From Lachnospiraceae bacterium (lineage in GTDB: Bacteria > Bacillota_A > Clostridia > Lachnospirales > Lachnospiraceae), in assembly GCA_017522685.1 (NCBI GenBank), contig JAFWYN010000018.1:76500-140499 (forward strand): 64,000 nucleotides of DNA. Direction: 5' to 3'. Positions 16,314-25,043 of this stretch are shown piece after piece. Numbering within the stretch: the stretch's first letter is position 1; each line of letters begins with the position of its first letter. Both the position numbers and the translations under genes were made by a program. The notes under the pieces were generated by a model, which saw nothing but the letters and a program-made list of their open reading frames with translations, had not been told where the DNA came from and made no database searches.

Positions 16314-17774
16314 TTACACTTTTTCCAACGCAAACAGTTTCTCTTTCCTATCCAGCATCTCATCAATCTTTTCGATATACAGTGCAACGTCCTTTACATT
16401 ATCACAACGCTCGATTCTACCATCCGGCAGGACCACTTTACTGATGCTTCCGGCACCCAATGCCACGATGGTCTGTTTCTCTTCCATGATTAGAATATTA
16501 TAAAGTCCATACTTTCCGGGCTTTGCATAGCCTACATTTTCAAAGTTGCCGGACATATTTTTCTGGCGATACAAATAATAAGGATCCATACCCAGCTTCT
16601 TAGCACCTGCTGCCGCTATTTTCATAGTCTCGTCCGTATTACGCAGAGTCTTCACACCATTTTCCACAATCCACTGGCTCAGCTTGGAAGCTCTCTTAAT
16701 GGCCAAAGAATGCACTGTCAGGCTATCCGGTGCCAGTTCCACCACTCTATCGATGGTATTTTGTACATCCTCTTCCAGCTCTCCCGGCAGTCCCAGAATC
16801 AAATCCATATTGATATTTTCAAAGCCGATTTCCCTTGCCAGTCGATATGCTTCCACTACCTGCTCTACAGTATGTCTTCTGCCGATAATCTGCAGGGTCT
16901 CCTGTTTCATGGTCTGGGGATTGATGGAGATTCGGTCCACCTGATGCTTCTTTAATACCTCTAATTTTTCCCTGGTGATACTATCCGCACGACCTGCCTC
17001 TACTGTAAATTCCTTCACCGTGCTGAAATCAAACTTTTCCTTCAAAGCTGTAATCAGTCTGTCCAACTGCTCTGCCTCCAAAGTGGTAGGCGTACCACCA
17101 CCGATATACACGGAATCCAAAATTTTGTGGGCGTACTTTTTAGACACATAGTCCATTTCCTTAATCACACAGTCCACATAATCCTCCACCAGCTTACGAT
17201 ATCCTGCAATAGGATAACTGGTAAAAGAACAGTACAAACAGGTAGTCGGACAAAAAGGAATGCCGATATACAGGCTGTAACCGCCTTCATAATGAATGTC
17301 TGAAAGCAGTTCTCTTTCCCGCTTAGCAATATCAATACTCAAATCTATCTTTTCTTCGCTGACATAATGTGCCTCTTTTAAGAATGTGCTGATTTCCGCA
17401 TCTGTCTTACCTTCCTCTAACATACCGTAAGCAATCTTGGTAGGGCGGATACCGGTCAGATTCCCCCAAGGAAGCTCCTTAGCGGTTTCTTTGCACAGTA
17501 CTCTGTACAAAAACTTCTTAAAACCATCCTTAAAGCGTTCCGTACCTTCCGCATATTTCCAATCATGAAGATTTCCGGAACAAGCAACACTTGCACCATC
17601 CTCCTCCAAAACGATTTCCAAAAGGGCACTTCCGGTTTCCTCTAAAACCGCTTCCGCCGTCTCTTCCTTGGTCTCCGGAGTAATCACCTTCACGGTTTCC
17701 TCCGGATAGAATGCCTTCACCAGAGAATGTACATCATATTCATAATTTGCCAAATTCAATTTAACTGCCAGCAT
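16314..17774 (-). CDS. hemZ: Coproporphyrinogen dehydrogenase-like radical SAM protein HemZ
   Basis: This radical SAM enzyme of the HemN/HemZ group has the cluster motif CPTTCLYCSF (CxxxCxxC) near residue 175, GGGTPTTLEAEQL and the downstream NPQTM and DLILGLPGE segments. The HemZ-type N-terminal domain of about 160 residues (including NLTGIRPTKIAYGML) distinguishes it from HemN and HemW. In Bacillus, HemZ is implicated in anaerobic heme synthesis. In organisms without a heme pathway the role is unclear, and no other hem gene is visible here. ATG 17774 is preceded by AAAGGA. An upstream TTG at 17798 is less convincing. The length (486) is close to the B. subtilis protein (about 500). Confidence 0.88.
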   Translation of the reverse strand: MLAVKLNLANYEYDVHSLVKAFYPEETVKVITPETKEETAEAVLEETGSALLEIVLEEDGASVACSGNLHDWKYAEGTERFKDGFKKFLYRVLCKETAKELPWGNLTGIRPTKIAYGMLEEGKTDAEISTFLKEAHYVSEEKIDLSIDIAKRERELLSDIHYEGGYSLYIGIPFCPTTCLYCSFTSYPIAGYRKLVEDYVDCVIKEMDYVSKKYAHKILDSVYIGGGTPTTLEAEQLDRLITALKEKFDFSTVKEFTVEAGRADSITREKLEVLKKHQVDRISINPQTMKQETLQIIGRRHTVEQVVEAYRLAREIGFENINMDLILGLPGELEEDVQNTIDRVVELAPDSLTVHSLAIKRASKLSQWIVENGVKTLRNTDETMKIAAAGAKKLGMDPYYLYRQKNMSGNFENVGYAKPGKYGLYNILIMEEKQTIVALGAGSISKVVLPDGRIERCDNVKDVALYIEKIDEMLDRKEKLFALEKV

Positions 17775-17830
17775 ATGCTTTTCCTTTACTATTACCAAAC
17801 CTCTAATACTCTATCATATAACAAATCACA

Positions 17831-18727
17831 TCAATCTCTCGTACCTGATGCATATTCATTCATACAAATATCTATGACCTCTCGAACCGGCTGAATCAAA
17901 GCAGACTCGTACTGACACTTCCACATAGTATCACGACTCATTTGTCCGTCCACTATCCCATCAATAGGATCACCGCTTTCGATAGGATTCTCATTATCAA
18001 ACATGTAGCTCAATACATTATAGGCATGATTGATTACCCAGTTGTGGTTAAAATCATGAAAATGATACTGTACATCCGGCATAAATAATGTATGCATCCC
18101 CACACTATCAACCATCATATCGTCCGTACCCTGAATATTAAAAAATCTTACATTCACTGCAAAATAGATAAATCTGGACTCTCTTGGAATCCGATGATTT
18201 CGAATCGATTCTGCTGTAAACATTTTTCCGGAGTTTTGAAAATATACCGCTTTACACTGAGGATATATCTCCATGAGTGCTTCCATGAAATCCATATCCA
18301 GTTCAGCACGCTCTTTATAATGTAATGCTGCCGCCATCATATCTGTTGCAACCACCTGATATTTGCAAGTACTCAGAATCTCTTCACTTTCCTCACAATT
18401 CCACATCTGGCTACGCTCCAGAACTCCAATTCTTGAACTGTCAAATGCATTACATCCCATAATCATTAATTGAGGTGGTATTTTGCCTTCCTTAAACTCT
18501 GCCACATACTTCTTCACTGCAAAACCAGCCATCTCTTTAGAATAAGAGAAGTTCTCCACTTCACCCAGATGCTTTGTCATAACCCCATTCATGAATTCCT
18601 TTTCCGGCATTTCACAAGGCTCCTCCATCAGCAATTGCATCATGAATACTGCTCCCGGCCTCACCTGCTCACTCAAATCCTGTTGTAATCCTTCTTTTTT
18701 CTTTTTAAACTTATCTAAAATCCCCAT
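17831..18727 (-). CDS. DUF4261 domain-containing protein
   Basis: The 298-residue soluble protein starts with a basic Lys-rich patch (LDKFKKKKEG). Features such as AVFMMQLLMEE, TDMMAAALHYKERAELDMDFMEAL, CKAVYFQNSGKMFT, RFIYFAVNVRFFNI and DSVGMHTLFMPDVQYHFHDFN match DUF4261 proteins, a family of unknown function often near secretion or toxin-immunity genes. No signal peptide or membrane segment is present. It lies 57 bp upstream of hemZ on the same strand. Upstream of it is the 64-bp repeat array. The neighbours give no functional clue. Confidence 0.7.
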   Translation of the reverse strand: MGILDKFKKKKEGLQQDLSEQVRPGAVFMMQLLMEEPCEMPEKEFMNGVMTKHLGEVENFSYSKEMAGFAVKKYVAEFKEGKIPPQLMIMGCNAFDSSRIGVLERSQMWNCEESEEILSTCKYQVVATDMMAAALHYKERAELDMDFMEALMEIYPQCKAVYFQNSGKMFTAESIRNHRIPRESRFIYFAVNVRFFNIQGTDDMMVDSVGMHTLFMPDVQYHFHDFNHNWVINHAYNVLSYMFDNENPIESGDPIDGIVDGQMSRDTMWKCQYESALIQPVREVIDICMNEYASGTRD

Positions 18728-18802
18728 ATTTCCCTCCTACTAATAAATCTTAACCATTCACTATTATAACTCTTTTTCTTCTCGCAGTGTGTCCCGTTTG
18801 CT

Positions 18803-19058
18803 CTATAAATAGAACTTCCTCGACTTTTCTACAGAATCTTCTACCCAAACGCACATTTCACAATCTAAATAGACAGAATTTTTCCAACTTATCTCTGTAA
18901 TCTTCTTCCTAAACACTACTTTTCCATACCTTATAGGTAGAACTTCTCTAAGTTTTCGTCTTAAACTTCTGCCTAAATCCATCTTTTACACCCCTAAAGG
19001 CAGAACTTAACCGACTTATTACCATAATCCTCTACCTAAAAGTCGTTTCATCACACCA
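18803..19058. repeat. Four-copy 64-bp degenerate tandem repeat with inverted ends
   Basis: The motif AGAACTT (AGAATT in copy 2) occurs at 18811, 18875, 18939 and 19002. The partner motif CTACCTAAA (CTACCCAAA, CTTCCTAAA, CTGCCTAAA, CTACCTAAA) occurs at 18841, 18905, 18969 and 19032. Both series step by 64, 64 and 63 bp. Left ends such as TAGGTAGAAC and right ends such as TTCTGCCTA can pair, giving a hairpin per copy. The array occupies the gap after the metallo-beta-lactamase-fold gene and before the DUF4261 gene. It has no coding frame with a ribosome site. Confidence 0.82.
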
Positions 19059-19141
19059 TTTAGTATAACGCATCTCAATTGACAAAAAAACATTCAAACA
19101 CCATCGAAAACATTCTTCCTGCCTCCGATGGTGTCACTAAT

Positions 19142-19777
19142 CTACTCCGCCACAAACGGATTGTATTTCTTCTCATAAGCGATGGTGGTACTGTCACCAT
19201 GGCCCGGATACACCTTGGTCTCATCCGGAAGGATAAACAACTTCTCCCGAATGGAACGTACGATACTGCTCATGCTTCCGGTAGGGAAATCCGTACGTCC
19301 GGTGGATTCCTGAAACAGGGTATCTCCGCTAATCAGGATGCCTGCTTTTTCCACATAGTAGCAACAGCTTCCGATGGTGTGTCCCGGAGTGGCTATTACC
19401 TTGAAATCCATACTATCAAAGGTAAGTACATCTCCTTCACGAACATAGGTATCCGGTACTACAGTATAGGCTCTTCCCACCATAGCAGACAGATTGTACT
19501 TCACATCCTCGCACAATACCTTCTCCTCATCCAAAGCATAAATCTTAGCTCCTGACACTTCTCTAAGCTCATTGGAACCCCAAATATGGTCAAAATGCCC
19601 ATGGGTTAAAAGGATGGCTTCCACAGTAAATCCATTACGCTCCAAAGCACTGTAAATCTGTGCTCCGTTATCTGCCGGATCGATAACCACGGCTCTTTTA
19701 CTATCCTCACGATATACAAAATAACAATTGGTCTGATAGGAACCGATTGCCATTCTGCCGATTTTTATACTTGACAT
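19142..19777 (-). CDS. Metallo-beta-lactamase-fold hydrolase, glyoxalase II-like
   Basis: The 211-residue MBL-fold enzyme has the metal-binding motif THGHFDHIWG (HxHxDH) near residue 58, further ligands in TPGHTIGSCCYY and the acidic/His ligands ISGDTLF and VYPGHGDSTT. These binuclear hydrolases cleave thioesters such as hydroxyacyl-glutathione or related thiols. Without glutathione in most Clostridia the substrate is open. It follows relA, and its ATG overlaps the second relA stop (TGATG at 19775-19779), showing translational coupling to the full-length relA frame. Confidence 0.88.
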   Translation of the reverse strand: MSSIKIGRMAIGSYQTNCYFVYREDSKRAVVIDPADNGAQIYSALERNGFTVEAILLTHGHFDHIWGSNELREVSGAKIYALDEEKVLCEDVKYNLSAMVGRAYTVVPDTYVREGDVLTFDSMDFKVIATPGHTIGSCCYYVEKAGILISGDTLFQESTGRTDFPTGSMSSIVRSIREKLFILPDETKVYPGHGDSTTIAYEKKYNPFVAE

Positions 19778-19875
19778 CAGCCTGTTGTCCTCTCTATATC
19801 TAATACACTTTCAATTCCGCGAATTTTATCAATCACACGATTCAGCTCTTCCCTGCCGGAAATCTCAAAATTTGT
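19777..19875 (-). other. Preserved coding tail of relA beyond the in-frame amber codon
   Basis: After the TAG at 19876-19878 the same frame continues for 32 sense codons to TGA at 19777-19779. It encodes NFEISGREELNRVIDKIRG followed by a segment ending DIERTTG. This is the conserved last helix and strand of the ACT domain in RelA/SpoT proteins. Its stop overlaps the next gene's ATG. The tail shows no further damage. Confidence 0.85.
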
Positions 19876-22083
19876 CTACAGGGTGGCAATTCCCTGACGG
19901 TTCACTCTGGTATTCATGGAAAGAATACTGATATTCTTCTCCGTCAAAGCCTTGGAAATATCTACCAGAAGTCCGTTTCTGTTGACAGCATAAATCACGA
20001 TTTCTGCCACATACTTCTCATGATCTTCCATGGTGTCCGGATCCTGCCAGTCCGCATCAATGAGACGCACTCTGTCGAACTCCGGTAAGTTCACCACATT
20101 TACACAGTCCGTACGATGCACGGAAATACCACGTCCTCTGGTTACAAAGCCCACGATTTCATCTCCCGGTAGGGGGGAACAACATTTAGAGAAACGCACC
20201 GACAAATCCGTCATTCCTCGTACCACAATACCGCTCTTGGACTTCATCTTGGTGGGACGGTTACTATTGCTTTCTGCGATAGCCTGAAGGATTTCCTCAT
20301 TGGTCACTTCCTTCTTATTGTCCCTATCGTAAAGTTCTACCAGCTTATTAGCCACCTGACCTTCCTTTAAGGCTCCGTGTCCGATAGCTGCCAGCACCGC
20401 ATCCCAGTCACGGAAGCCGTACTTACGCTGGATGGTCTCCATATATTCGGGAGTGATAATATTTCCCAGGACGATGTTCTTTGCCTTACAGTAGGCATTC
20501 AACAATTCCTTACCCTTGGTTATATTATCTTCCTTCAGCTCATTCTTAAACCACTGATTAATCTTATTCTTGGCCTGGGTACTCTTTACCAGCTTCAGCC
20601 AGTCACGACTGGGTCCCTTAGAATTCTGGGAGGTAATAATCTCCACACGGTCACCGTTTCGAATTTGATAATCAATATTTACAATCTTATCATTGACTCT
20701 GGCACCTACCATTTTATTACCCACTGCAGAGTGAATACTGTAAGCAAAATCAATAGGGGTTGAGCCTACGGGCAGGTTCTTCACTTCACCGGTAGGCGTA
20801 AAGCAGAATACATTATCGGAGAATAAGTCCAAATCACTCTTTAAAAGATTCATAAACTCACGATTATCCGACATATCCTGCTGCCATTCCAGAATCTGAC
20901 GCAACCATACCAGCTTCTCTTCTTCTTGGGCTTCTACCTTCTTTCCATCGGAAGCATCTTTGTACTTCCAATGTGCTGCAATACCGAATTCCGCAGCCTT
21001 ATGCATGTCAAAGGTACGAATCTGGATTTCAAAGGGTTGTCCCGTATTACCAATCAATGTGGTATGCAGGGACTGATACATATTGGGCTTGGGCATAGCG
21101 ATATAATCCTTGAAACGTCCCGGTATGGGCTTGTACATTTCATGAATTACACCAAGTGCCGCATAACATTCCATGACAGAATCCACAATAATACGCACTG
21201 CAAACAAATCATAAATCTGCTCCAGGGTCTTATTCTGATTCTTCATCTTTTTATAAATACTAAAGAAGTGCTTCACACGTCCGTCAATCTGTGCCTTGAT
21301 ACCGGCCTTTTGGATATGTTCCTTCACTTCATCCACAATACTCTGGATATATGCCTGACGCTCACTTTTACGGGCAGAAATCTTTTCTACCAAATCGTAA
21401 TATACTTCCGGCTCCAAATATTTTAAAGATAAATCGTCCAGCTCCACCTTAATCTTGGAAATACCAAGACGCTGTGCCAGAGGCGAATAAATCTCCAAGG
21501 TTTCTTTCGCAATACGCTGCTGACTTTCCGGCTTCTGATATTTCAGGGTACGCATATTGTGCAGACGGTCTGCCAGCTTTATCATAATCACACGGATATC
21601 CTTAGCCATGGCAAGGAACATCTTACGCAGGTTCTCTGCCTGCATCTCCAGCTTGGCTTCTGACACATCCATATTGGGAGATGATAAAGGAATCTGCTCC
21701 AGTTTGGTCACACCATCCACCAACAGTGCCACATCCTCACCAAACTCCCTGCGCAAATCTTCATCTGTCATAATGGTATCTTCCACCACATCATGCAGGA
21801 TACCTGCCACGATGGTTTCCTTGTCCATTTCCAAATCCGACAAGATACTTGCCACATTTAAGGGATGGATGATATAGGGTTCTCCGGATTTACGGCGCTG
21901 GTCCTTATGTGCCTCACTGGCAATTTTATATGCCTTCTCAATCATGCTAATATCATCGCTGGGATGATATTTTTGCACATGTTCAATAAGCTCCTTGTAC
22001 AATTCCTCGGGAGTCGTAAATTCTTTATGCTTTTGAATACTTCCTTCTACAAATAGCAGTTCTTTTTCTTCCGTCATACTCAT
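19876..22083 (-). CDS. relA: Bifunctional (p)ppGpp synthetase/hydrolase, ACT domain cut by an amber codon
   Basis: This RelA/SpoT homologue makes and degrades the stringent-response alarmone. It contains an HD hydrolase domain (EAHKDQRRKSGEPYIIHPLNVA, HDVVEDT; residues 50-200), a synthetase domain (DLFAVRIIV, GRFKDYIAMPKPNMYQSLHTT; 240-380), a TGS domain (VFCFTPTGEVKNLPVGSTPIDFAY; about 410-470), a zinc-finger/CC region (FSKCCSPLPGDEIVGFVTRGRGISVHRTDC) and a C-terminal ACT domain. The frame ends at a TAG within NRQGIATL, removing about 33 residues whose codons are intact downstream. Catalytic domains are complete, so the product should be active but might be misregulated. It lies downstream of apt (20 bp) in the familiar apt-relA order. 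RBS AAGGCTG before ATG 22083. Confidence 0.93.
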   Translation of the reverse strand: MSMTEEKELLFVEGSIQKHKEFTTPEELYKELIEHVQKYHPSDDISMIEKAYKIASEAHKDQRRKSGEPYIIHPLNVASILSDLEMDKETIVAGILHDVVEDTIMTDEDLRREFGEDVALLVDGVTKLEQIPLSSPNMDVSEAKLEMQAENLRKMFLAMAKDIRVIMIKLADRLHNMRTLKYQKPESQQRIAKETLEIYSPLAQRLGISKIKVELDDLSLKYLEPEVYYDLVEKISARKSERQAYIQSIVDEVKEHIQKAGIKAQIDGRVKHFFSIYKKMKNQNKTLEQIYDLFAVRIIVDSVMECYAALGVIHEMYKPIPGRFKDYIAMPKPNMYQSLHTTLIGNTGQPFEIQIRTFDMHKAAEFGIAAHWKYKDASDGKKVEAQEEEKLVWLRQILEWQQDMSDNREFMNLLKSDLDLFSDNVFCFTPTGEVKNLPVGSTPIDFAYSIHSAVGNKMVGARVNDKIVNIDYQIRNGDRVEIITSQNSKGPSRDWLKLVKSTQAKNKINQWFKNELKEDNITKGKELLNAYCKAKNIVLGNIITPEYMETIQRKYGFRDWDAVLAAIGHGALKEGQVANKLVELYDRDNKKEVTNEEILQAIAESNSNRPTKMKSKSGIVVRGMTDLSVRFSKCCSPLPGDEIVGFVTRGRGISVHRTDCVNVVNLPEFDRVRLIDADWQDPDTMEDHEKYVAEIVIYAVNRNGLLVDISKALTEKNISILSMNTRVNRQGIATL

Positions 22084-22103
22084 CAGCCTTTCAATACGCT
22101 AAT

Positions 22104-22628
22104 TTATTTACCTTCATAACAAATCGCAGATTCTAAACGATAGCCTGCAATCTTTTCTCTCCCCTTTAATCCTGCCAATTCAATCATTACTACGACACCT
22201 ACTACAACACCGCCTAAATCTTCAATCAGCTTAATCATAGCTTCGGTGGTTCCGCCGGTAGCAATCAAATCATCTACAATCAAAACTTTCTGACCGGGTT
22301 TGATGCTGTCCTTATGCATCTCGATGGTAGCTGTACCGTATTCCAAATCATAGGTTCTTTCTATGGTTTCGCAAGGAAGTTTACCCTTTTTACGAATCAA
22401 TACAAAAGGTTTTCTGTTATTATATGCAATAGGTGTACCAAAAATAAAGCCTCTGGACTCCGGACCTACTACTACGTCATAGTCCAAATCCTTCACCTTC
22501 TCCTGCATGGTATCAATAGCCAGATGCAAGCCGTCCGCATCCTGTAATACACTGGTTACATCACGAAAAATGATTCCCTCTTCGGGAAAATCCGGGATAC
22601 TTCTTACGTACTCTTCAAGCTTTTTCAT
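22104..22628 (-). CDS. apt: Adenine phosphoribosyltransferase
   Basis: It salvages adenine with PRPP to give AMP. The 174-residue protein has the family start VRSIPDFPEEGIIFRDVT, the adenine-binding region GPESRGFIFGTPIAY, RKKGKLP and the PRPP motif VLIVDDLIATGGTTEAMI near 125-142. It is cytoplasmic and dimeric in relatives. It sits immediately upstream of relA, as in many Firmicutes, linking purine salvage with guanine-nucleotide alarmone control. Confidence 0.96.
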   Translation of the reverse strand: MKKLEEYVRSIPDFPEEGIIFRDVTSVLQDADGLHLAIDTMQEKVKDLDYDVVVGPESRGFIFGTPIAYNNRKPFVLIRKKGKLPCETIERTYDLEYGTATIEMHKDSIKPGQKVLIVDDLIATGGTTEAMIKLIEDLGGVVVGVVVMIELAGLKGREKIAGYRLESAICYEGK

Positions 22629-22713
22629 AGGTTCTTCTCCTTGCGTTCATTTGATTCATAAAACGTATTCTAAAATCAGTTACCCAATATTATATTCTTA
22701 TTTTCCGAGAAAG

Positions 22714-23556
22714 TCAAAATATTCTTCGATATTCGCTCAACCAAATACATTTTTTGTAATTTACGGATGATTTTTTATGCAATTTGAACAGACTTCTTTT
22801 ACTACATTCCTCATAAGCCTTATGCAAATCTCTTCGCATACTGATACAATCCTCATATCTTGCCAGGGGATCCGTAGCAAGACTTCTCTCCAGTATCCTC
22901 TGAAAGGCAAGCGGTACCCGTCTGCTTTCCATACAATACTGCTCCATATTGTATGGTGGTATGGCCGGATTTTTTCCGGACAAAAGATACGCCAGCACCT
23001 TACCGGCTCCATACACATCACAGCGGATACTTGGTACCACGCCCGTCCAGAATTGCTCCGGTGCACCATAACCATAGGTACCCGCCGGCCGCATTTCCGT
23101 TTCCTCATCTCTATTCTTAACCATTATATAAGCCGCTCCCAAATCCACCAGCCGGATTTTTCCGCTTCTCTCTACCATGATGTTCGCCGGCTTAATATCC
23201 CTGTATATAATGGGTTCCGCCTGCATATGAAGAACATTCAGTGCCTCCAGTACCTCCTCCATGATATAGAGAATCTCTCGGGGCTTGAACTCCTGTCCCC
23301 TATCCAATATTTCCTGCAGACTATGTCCGTCCACATACTCCATAACCAAAGCCTTCTGCTGACTCACATACTCTTTCACTTTCGGAAACGCCCTATGATT
23401 TATACGCTCCAGAATTTGCGCTTCCATAGCCAGAAGCTCCTCCTGTTCACTTACCTTCACGGCAAACAGACTATCTGTTGCACACTCCTTCGCCAGCCAG
23501 ACCTCTGCCGTTGCTCCTTCCCCTAACTTTTTTATTTTATGATACTTTTCTTCCAT
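22714..23556 (-). CDS. Ser/Thr protein kinase (Hanks type)
   Basis: The kinase domain of about 260 residues contains the glycine-rich loop KLGEGATAEVWLA, VAIK-type lysine in LFAVKVSEQE, the catalytic loop IIYRDIKPANIMV (HRD changed to YRD), DLGAA replacing DFG and an APE-like YGAPEQFW. No transmembrane segment or PASTA domain is visible, so it is a small soluble kinase. The C-terminus (KAYEECSKRSLFKLHKK) is basic. ATG 23556 follows AAAGGAG. The ATG at 23580 lacks a site. The gene upstream (27-bp gap) is a divergent PP2C-like protein, forming a kinase/phosphatase pair. Confidence 0.88.
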   Translation of the reverse strand: MEEKYHKIKKLGEGATAEVWLAKECATDSLFAVKVSEQEELLAMEAQILERINHRAFPKVKEYVSQQKALVMEYVDGHSLQEILDRGQEFKPREILYIMEEVLEALNVLHMQAEPIIYRDIKPANIMVERSGKIRLVDLGAAYIMVKNRDEETEMRPAGTYGYGAPEQFWTGVVPSIRCDVYGAGKVLAYLLSGKNPAIPPYNMEQYCMESRRVPLAFQRILERSLATDPLARYEDCISMRRDLHKAYEECSKRSLFKLHKKSSVNYKKCIWLSEYRRIF

Positions 23557-23583
23557 AATCTCCTTTCTCTTCTCCGGCATATT

Positions 23584-24246
23584 TTAACAAATGCGTATAT
23601 AGACAGCTCCCGCACTTCTGCCTTCTCCCGCCAACTCTTTTAATCGTCTTTCCATCCGCTCACCGGACACCCCCCCGTCCGGTATCAGTACCTCAGCCAG
23701 CGTCTCCTTCTTCACCTCCGCGCCAAAGCCATCCGTACAAAGCAGTATTCCCACCTTTTTCTGTACGCTTCCCGCCATAAAGACAGGGGACTTTTCACTG
23801 TGATTTTCTATAATCTCCCTAATATTTTTCTTTTGGAATCTCCGATTTAACAAATAACCTTTACAATCTCCTCTGGCAAAAAACCATGCCCTGCTATCCC
23901 AAAGCAGCACTCCCCAATAATGCAAATGGAGTTCCTTTTCATACTTACGTAAGTAGGAAGCACTTTCCTCTTCCAGCCGCTTAATCTCCCGAAACAGCTT
24001 TTCTCCCGGCACTTCCGTAATCTCCTTACGGTCACACAGCTTCACCCCCTCTCTGTGAAACCATTCTGTCAGTCCTTCCGAAAAGTATCCGCTTTCCGTC
24101 ACGCCTGCTTCACCTGCATTTTTGCTTTCACAGACACAAGCCAATAATACCTCCCTTTTTTGCACCTTTGCATGCTGCAAAATCAGGGAAATACACATGG
24201 GACGCTCCTTTTCTTTCTCCCATAAATGGGCAGAAACATAGTTCAT
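23584..24246 (-). CDS. Divergent PP2C-like phosphatase, probable partner of the kinase
   Basis: The protein has about 220 residues with ATG 24246 (GGAAGGGTGAG upstream). The fold assignment rests on spacing and short motifs: an ACVCE start strand, SGYFSEGLTEWFHREG resembling the early PP2C helix, LHLHYWGVLLWDSRAWFFARGDCKGYLLNR (strand pair with an RxGD-like turn) and VGILLCTDGF (LxxTDG motif). Several metal-binding Asp residues of classical PP2C (DGMGG) are not evident, so it may be catalytically impaired or act as a binding protein. It is adjacent to the Ser/Thr kinase, which supports the call. Alternative: unrelated hypothetical. Confidence 0.55.
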   Translation of the reverse strand: MNYVSAHLWEKEKERPMCISLILQHAKVQKREVLLACVCESKNAGEAGVTESGYFSEGLTEWFHREGVKLCDRKEITEVPGEKLFREIKRLEEESASYLRKYEKELHLHYWGVLLWDSRAWFFARGDCKGYLLNRRFQKKNIREIIENHSEKSPVFMAGSVQKKVGILLCTDGFGAEVKKETLAEVLIPDGGVSGERMERRLKELAGEGRSAGAVYIRIC

Positions 24247-24349
24247 ACACTCACCCTTCCTATTATAGATTTGATTTTTGGATTTCATCTGAATAAAATA
24301 GATTATTAAGAAATTAGAATTTAAGAACAAATGAATCCTTGTATTTTGT

Positions 24350-24378
24350 CATGCCCATATGTAAACCATACGGGCATG
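24350..24378. terminator. Hairpin downstream of the YczE-like gene
   Basis: CATGCCCATATG / CATACGGGCATG (one mismatch) forms a 12-bp stem with loop TAAAC. The T-rich tail is better on the plus strand. It separates the YczE-like gene from the phosphatase/kinase pair. Confidence 0.5.
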
Positions 24379-24390
24379 ATTATTACTTTT

Positions 24391-25029
24391 TTACTCTTCC
24401 ATATTTTTCAACAGCTTCTCGCTGAAATGCTTGTTGAAGAAATGGATAAAGGGTCCCAACCCAAAGGCTGACACCAAACTACCCAAACCGATATTGGTAA
24501 AGCCGGTAGAAACAAAACTGATCAGTGCCGCCAGGGCATCATCAAACATTCTGTGCCAGAAATAGGGAATCTTGGGCAGCTTCTTCTGTGTAATCAAAGA
24601 CAGGGCATCATAGGGTGCCACACCCACATCGGAGGTCTGATACAGGGACAGACCGAAGCTGCAAATCACCACGCCTATACATACCACTATCACACTTTGC
24701 CAGAATACCAAATCTCCAAAAGGAAGAAGTAGCAATATGTGATAGAAAAAATCCACGATATAGCCCAGGAAAAAGGCATTTACCACAGTACCGATACCAA
24801 TCAGATCCCGTCCCCAAATCAACTGAATCACAAAGGCACCCAGATTAAACAGAATCTGAAATACAGGGTAGCTCATGCCTACACAGAAGGAAAGGGACAG
24901 ATTCATGGCCGTATAAGGGTCATTTCCCATGGCTGCATACCGGAAAATACCGATACCCAGGCCAATAAAAATATTCCCTACTATGGTCATAACTATTCTT
25001 TTGTACCCTACTTTTTTGAAATAGTTCAT
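24391..25029 (-). CDS. YczE/YitT-type integral membrane protein
   Basis: The 212-residue protein has about five hydrophobic segments: IVMTIVGNIFIGLGIGIF, FQILFNLGAFVIQLIW, GTVVNAFFLGYIVDFFYHILL, SVIVVCIGVVICSFGLSLY and a C-terminal Gly-rich helix. The phrases AAMGNDPYTAMN and SDVGVAPYDALS are repeated at equivalent places, showing the internal duplication of the YczE/YyaS/YitT group. In Bacillus, YczE is needed post-transcriptionally for surfactin and bacillaene synthesis, but the general function is unknown. It follows rseP by 14 bp and may be the last gene of that operon. Confidence 0.78.
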   Translation of the reverse strand: MNYFKKVGYKRIVMTIVGNIFIGLGIGIFRYAAMGNDPYTAMNLSLSFCVGMSYPVFQILFNLGAFVIQLIWGRDLIGIGTVVNAFFLGYIVDFFYHILLLLPFGDLVFWQSVIVVCIGVVICSFGLSLYQTSDVGVAPYDALSLITQKKLPKIPYFWHRMFDDALAALISFVSTGFTNIGLGSLVSAFGLGPFIHFFNKHFSEKLLKNMEE

Positions 25030-25043
25030 ACGTATATCCTTCT

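Noticed and set aside
19876..19878. Pyrrolysine insertion at the relA amber codon
   Set aside because: A single amber in a stress gene with no evidence of pyl genes in the window. Recent nonsense mutation or read error is simpler; kept only as a check.
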